Shown: in pieces, positions 51,863 to 54,537 of the stretch
Numbering within the stretch: the stretch's first letter is position 1
How the letters are laid out: every line of letters starts with the position of its first letter
Assembly: GCA_001430745.1 (NCBI GenBank)
Contig: KQ481955.1
Coordinates: forward strand, 868,684-923,220
From: Auxenochlorella pyrenoidosa
Taxonomy: Eukaryota; Chlorophyta; Trebouxiophyceae; Chlorellales; Chlorellaceae
Direction of reading: 5' to 3'
Length of the DNA: 54,537 nt
Position numbers and translations under genes: made by a program
Notes under the pieces: model-generated
Database searches by the model: none
What the model was told of the DNA's origin: nothing
Seen by the model: only the letters and a program-made list of their open reading frames with translations

Positions 51863-54537
51863 ATGAGGGGCTCTTTGGCGAGCGGCGATCCGAGCGCCTC
51901 GCAGCCTGAGACACAGCCAAGCGCGCCCCAGTCAAGCGCGCCACCCGTCGAAACCGTGTCAAACCCCGAGCCCGCCATCAAGGCCCCCAGCCCGCCCAGC
52001 GTGTCCTATGCGGCTCTGCTCCGCTATGCGACACGCCGGGAGCGCCAGGCCACGGCGCTGGGCTGCCTTGCCGCGGTCGTGACAGGTGGGCGGGCACGTC
52101 GCTGCCCGCTGCCTCACCGGCTGTCTCTGCTCATTGCCTGCCTGCCTGCCTCTCACCTCTGTTCCCGTGCCATCCTGCAGGTGCCATGACACCCGTGTAC
52201 GCCATCACGTTCGGGCGACTGCTCAACGCCTTTTTCGTCGACGAGCTGGAGGCGGAGATCCGGCGCACCGCGCTGGCCATCGTGGGCGTGGCGGCGGCGA
52301 CCTTTGCCTGTGGTAGGCTCCTCCCTCCAGGAATGTATGCCACTGTATGGCGTGCGTCGTTTTGCTTTCAATCACGCACCTGGGCATGGAATCACCATCA
52401 GGCACGTGATGCGCCTGTCCCCCCCCCCCCCCCCCCCCAACCAGGCGCGGTGCAGGTGTCGTGCTTGCTGTGGGCGAGCGCCCGGCAGGCCAACCGCGTG
52501 CGTCAGCTGTACCTGGCATCGCTGCTGTCGCAGGTTGGCCGACGGGGTGGGGGTTGGCGCATGCGGCCCTTCCACGTCTGGCTGCAGGACAGCTGGGCAG
52601 CCGGGCGCGCGACTGCTTCGAAATCCTCTTTGCCCCCCTCCCCGCTTGCTGCAGGACATGCCCTTCTTCGACACAGCCCCCCAGGGCGCCACCGGCCTGG
52701 TGCACGCGCTGCGCGAGGAGGCCTCGCAGCTGCAGGAGGCGCTGTCGGACAAGCTGGGCGCCTTTGTGCAGGGCCTGGCCTGCTTTGTGGGCGGCATGGT
52801 GGGTGCGGGCCGTGCCTGCCTTGGCAACCTCCACCTGCTGGGTGCATCCATGGGCTGGTTTCACAGTGCGTGGGCGCACAAAAACCTGCGCTGCTGGGCC
52901 TGGGCGGCCGCATAGGCCCGTGTAGCACATCAGCACTGCTCCAGCGCGCATTTTTCTGCCTCTGACCCGCGCTTCGCGCTGCGCAGATTGTGGCCTTTGT
53001 GAGGGGCTGGGACCTGAGCCTGGTGGTGCTGGCCGCCATCCCCGCCCTGGTCATCATCGGCGCGGTCTGCGGCATCTTCACCGCCAAGCTGCAGGCCAGT
53101 GCGGGCCGCACAGGCTGCGGGCATGGGGCGGGCGCAGCCTCGACAGCTAGGGCTAGTGCAACGCTGGCCGCCGCCTGTGGATGCAAGCTCGAGCGGCTTG
53201 GCTTTGCGTGCACCTGGCGCCTTGCCACAGGGTCCTGCTTGAGCTTCTGGGGCATGCGGATCAGCAGGGCCTGCAAGCCTGTGACCCAACCAGCCGCTTG
53301 CGCCATGCGCCCGCCTGCAGGCGAGGGCCAGCCGCGCCTATGGCCGCGCGGGCGCCATTGCCTTCGAGGCGGTGGGCCACATCCGCACCGTGGCCGCCTT
53401 TGGCCAGGAGGAGGGCAGCCTCAAGGGCTACGCGGCGGCTCTGGCAGAGCCCACCAGGGTGGGGCCCCGGGCAGGGAGGTGCCGGAGCTGGTGCCCCTCG
53501 TGCAGGGCTGCACTGTTTGCTTGCTGCTGTGCGCAGCTTGGCCGAGTGGCAGACCCACCCTGCCGGCCCAGGGGCTCGCTCCACGGCAGCCCAGCCGACT
53601 CGCCCCCCCCCCCCCCGCCCCGGCAGGTGGGCGAGTGGCAGGGCGTGCTGGCGGGGTTCACCCTGGGCGCCACCCACCTGGTCTTCTACTGCGCGTACGC
53701 GCTGTCGCTGTGGTACGGCGCGCGCCGCGTGGCGGGGGGTGCCCTGGACGGCGGGCGCGTCATCAGCGTGCTCATGGCCTGCGTGCTGGGGGGCTTCTCC
53801 CTGGGGCAGGTGGGCGGGGGCTGCGCGCCGCGGGGCTCCAGCCTGGCACAGGAGCGCTGCGCCTCTGCAGGAGCTGCGCCGCGCAATGCAAACGCGCCCT
53901 GCATGCTTCCCTCGCGGACGGCGCATGTGCAACAGAGCCTGCTCTGCCCTGCTCTGCCCCCCCCGCAGGCCATGCCCCACCTGGCCATCTTCCAGCGGGG
54001 CCGCACAGCTGCAGCCATGCTGTTTGCCGTCATCGAGCGCAAGCCGCAGCTGGGCAGCGAGGAGGACATGGCAGCCGCAGAGTTTGCGGCCCGCTGCAGC
54101 CTGGCCCCGGCACCGTGCGCGCAGCCCGCTGCGGGCGCGCACGCCCCGGATGCCGCCCCTCATGCCCACAGCGGCCTCGCTGCCATTGCAGAGGAGGCGG
54201 GCGCCGAGCCAGCTGGCGGTGCAAACACCGGCGATGCTGCTTCGCCGGCCGAGCACGCTGGTGTGAGCCTGGCAGGGCTGCCATCTGCTGTTGGCAGCGG
54301 TTTCATGGTGCCAGCAGCTGGCAGCGCCTTCCCGCTGATGCCAGCGGAGGGGTGCAGGGGCGAGCTGGAGCTGGCTCGCGTGACGTTCCACTACCCAGCC
54401 CGCCCCCAGCGCAACGTGCTCCGCAACCTGAGCCTGGTCTTCCCCGCTGGTGAGGCTGGGGGGAGGGCCTTGGTGGGCGGTGCGGATGCAAGCACGCATG
54501 CCCGGCCCTCAGCAGACCCGGCAGCGGGTTGCAACAG
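51863..54537 (+). CDS. ABCB-type (MDR/P-glycoprotein-like) ABC transporter, N-terminal part
   Basis: The gene starts at ATG 51863 with a Ser/Pro-rich cytosolic leader, then exons of the first ABCB transmembrane domain: TPVYAITFGRLLNAFFVDEL, AVQVSCLLWASARQANRVRQ, DMPFFDTAPQGATGLVHALR, IVAFVRGWDLSLVVLAAIPA, ARASRAYGRAGAIAFEAVGH with IRTVAAFGQEE, GFTLGATHLVFYCAYALSLW and AMPHLAIFQRGRTAAAMLFA. DMPFFD and IRTVAAFGQE are typical ABCB features. After VIERKPQLG, an Ala/Gly/Pro-rich insertion of about 105 residues precedes the start of NBD1 (GELELARVTFHYPARPQRNV). The window ends within the intron before the Walker A exon, so the nucleotide-binding domain and any second half are not seen. The intron after 53094 needs a GC donor (GCCAGTGC). 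Substrate unknown. Confidence 0.9.
52419..52438 (+). repeat. Poly-C polypyrimidine tract (20 C) before an ABCB exon
   Basis: Twenty C followed by AACCAG end the second intron of the ABC transporter gene; the next exon starts at 52445. Confidence 0.9.
53603..53616 (+). repeat. Poly-C polypyrimidine tract (14 C) before an ABCB exon
   Basis: Fourteen C followed by GCCCCGGCAG precede the exon beginning VGEWQGVLAGF of the ABC transporter. Confidence 0.85.

Noticed and set aside
1..54537. tRNA and rRNA genes
   Set aside because: I looked for B-box-like GGTTCGAATCC and cloverleaf arms by eye and found none convincing. A tRNAscan-SE run would be decisive.

Overview
This is a GC-rich nuclear window from a eukaryote, most likely a trebouxiophyte green alga of the Chlorella/Micractinium type. 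The genes are split by many short introns. Coding sequence is rich in Ala, Gln and Gly, with CAG/CTG and homopolymer tracts. Several 3' ends carry TGTAA, the green-algal polyadenylation signal. One gene encodes an OPR/FAST-like repeat protein with a RAP domain, a class typical of chlorophytes. There are no operons, CRISPR arrays, rRNAs or convincing tRNAs. All exon structures were read by eye from open frames, splice sites and recalled family motifs; nothing was aligned by program.

Layout: (1) 1-3720, minus: N-terminal part of an RKP/KPC1-like SPRY E3 ubiquitin ligase that runs off the left edge. (2) 4136-7278, plus: helical-repeat protein of unknown function. (3) 8016-16539, plus: P2B-type Ca2+-ATPase in about 25 exons; the run of N at 12284-13146 falls inside an intron. 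(4) 17973-22155, plus: unknown Ala-rich, probably nuclear protein. (5) 22697-26737, minus: OPR/FAST-like RAP-domain protein. (6) 26997-28763, plus: plastid-type ABM-domain protein. (7) 29457-30718, minus: sulfiredoxin. (8) 31306-34199, plus: GLOD4-like glyoxalase-fold protein. (9) 34407-35647, minus: Lys-rich unknown. (10) 35854-39811, plus: long coiled-coil protein. (11) 40012-42866, minus: Sulfotransfer_3-type sulfotransferase. (12) 43526-44009, minus: C-terminal exons of a small Gly/His protein. (13) 44569-51263, plus: a multidomain protein with two tryptophan-2,3-dioxygenase-like modules fused to a kynureninase-like PLP domain. (14) 51863 to the right edge, plus: ABCB-type transporter, truncated before its Walker A exon.

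The most notable gene is the dioxygenase-like/kynureninase-like fusion at 44569-51263. It joins the folds of two kynurenine-pathway enzymes in one chain of about 1,150 residues. Its best-conserved dioxygenase module keeps the His positions but replaces the substrate-carboxylate Arg with Lys, so its chemistry may differ from that of true TDO. Other points of interest are the unusual number of GC-AG introns (about 13 of roughly 115, eight with AG|GCAAG), a Ca2+-ATPase with an eight-Cys external loop and an animal-like C-terminal basic/Trp segment, and a RAP domain that has lost its usual core residues.

The genes alternate in strand, giving five divergent pairs with spacers of about 0.2-0.6 kb and several convergent 3' ends. 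One divergent pair joins two stress-defence genes, sulfiredoxin and GLOD4.
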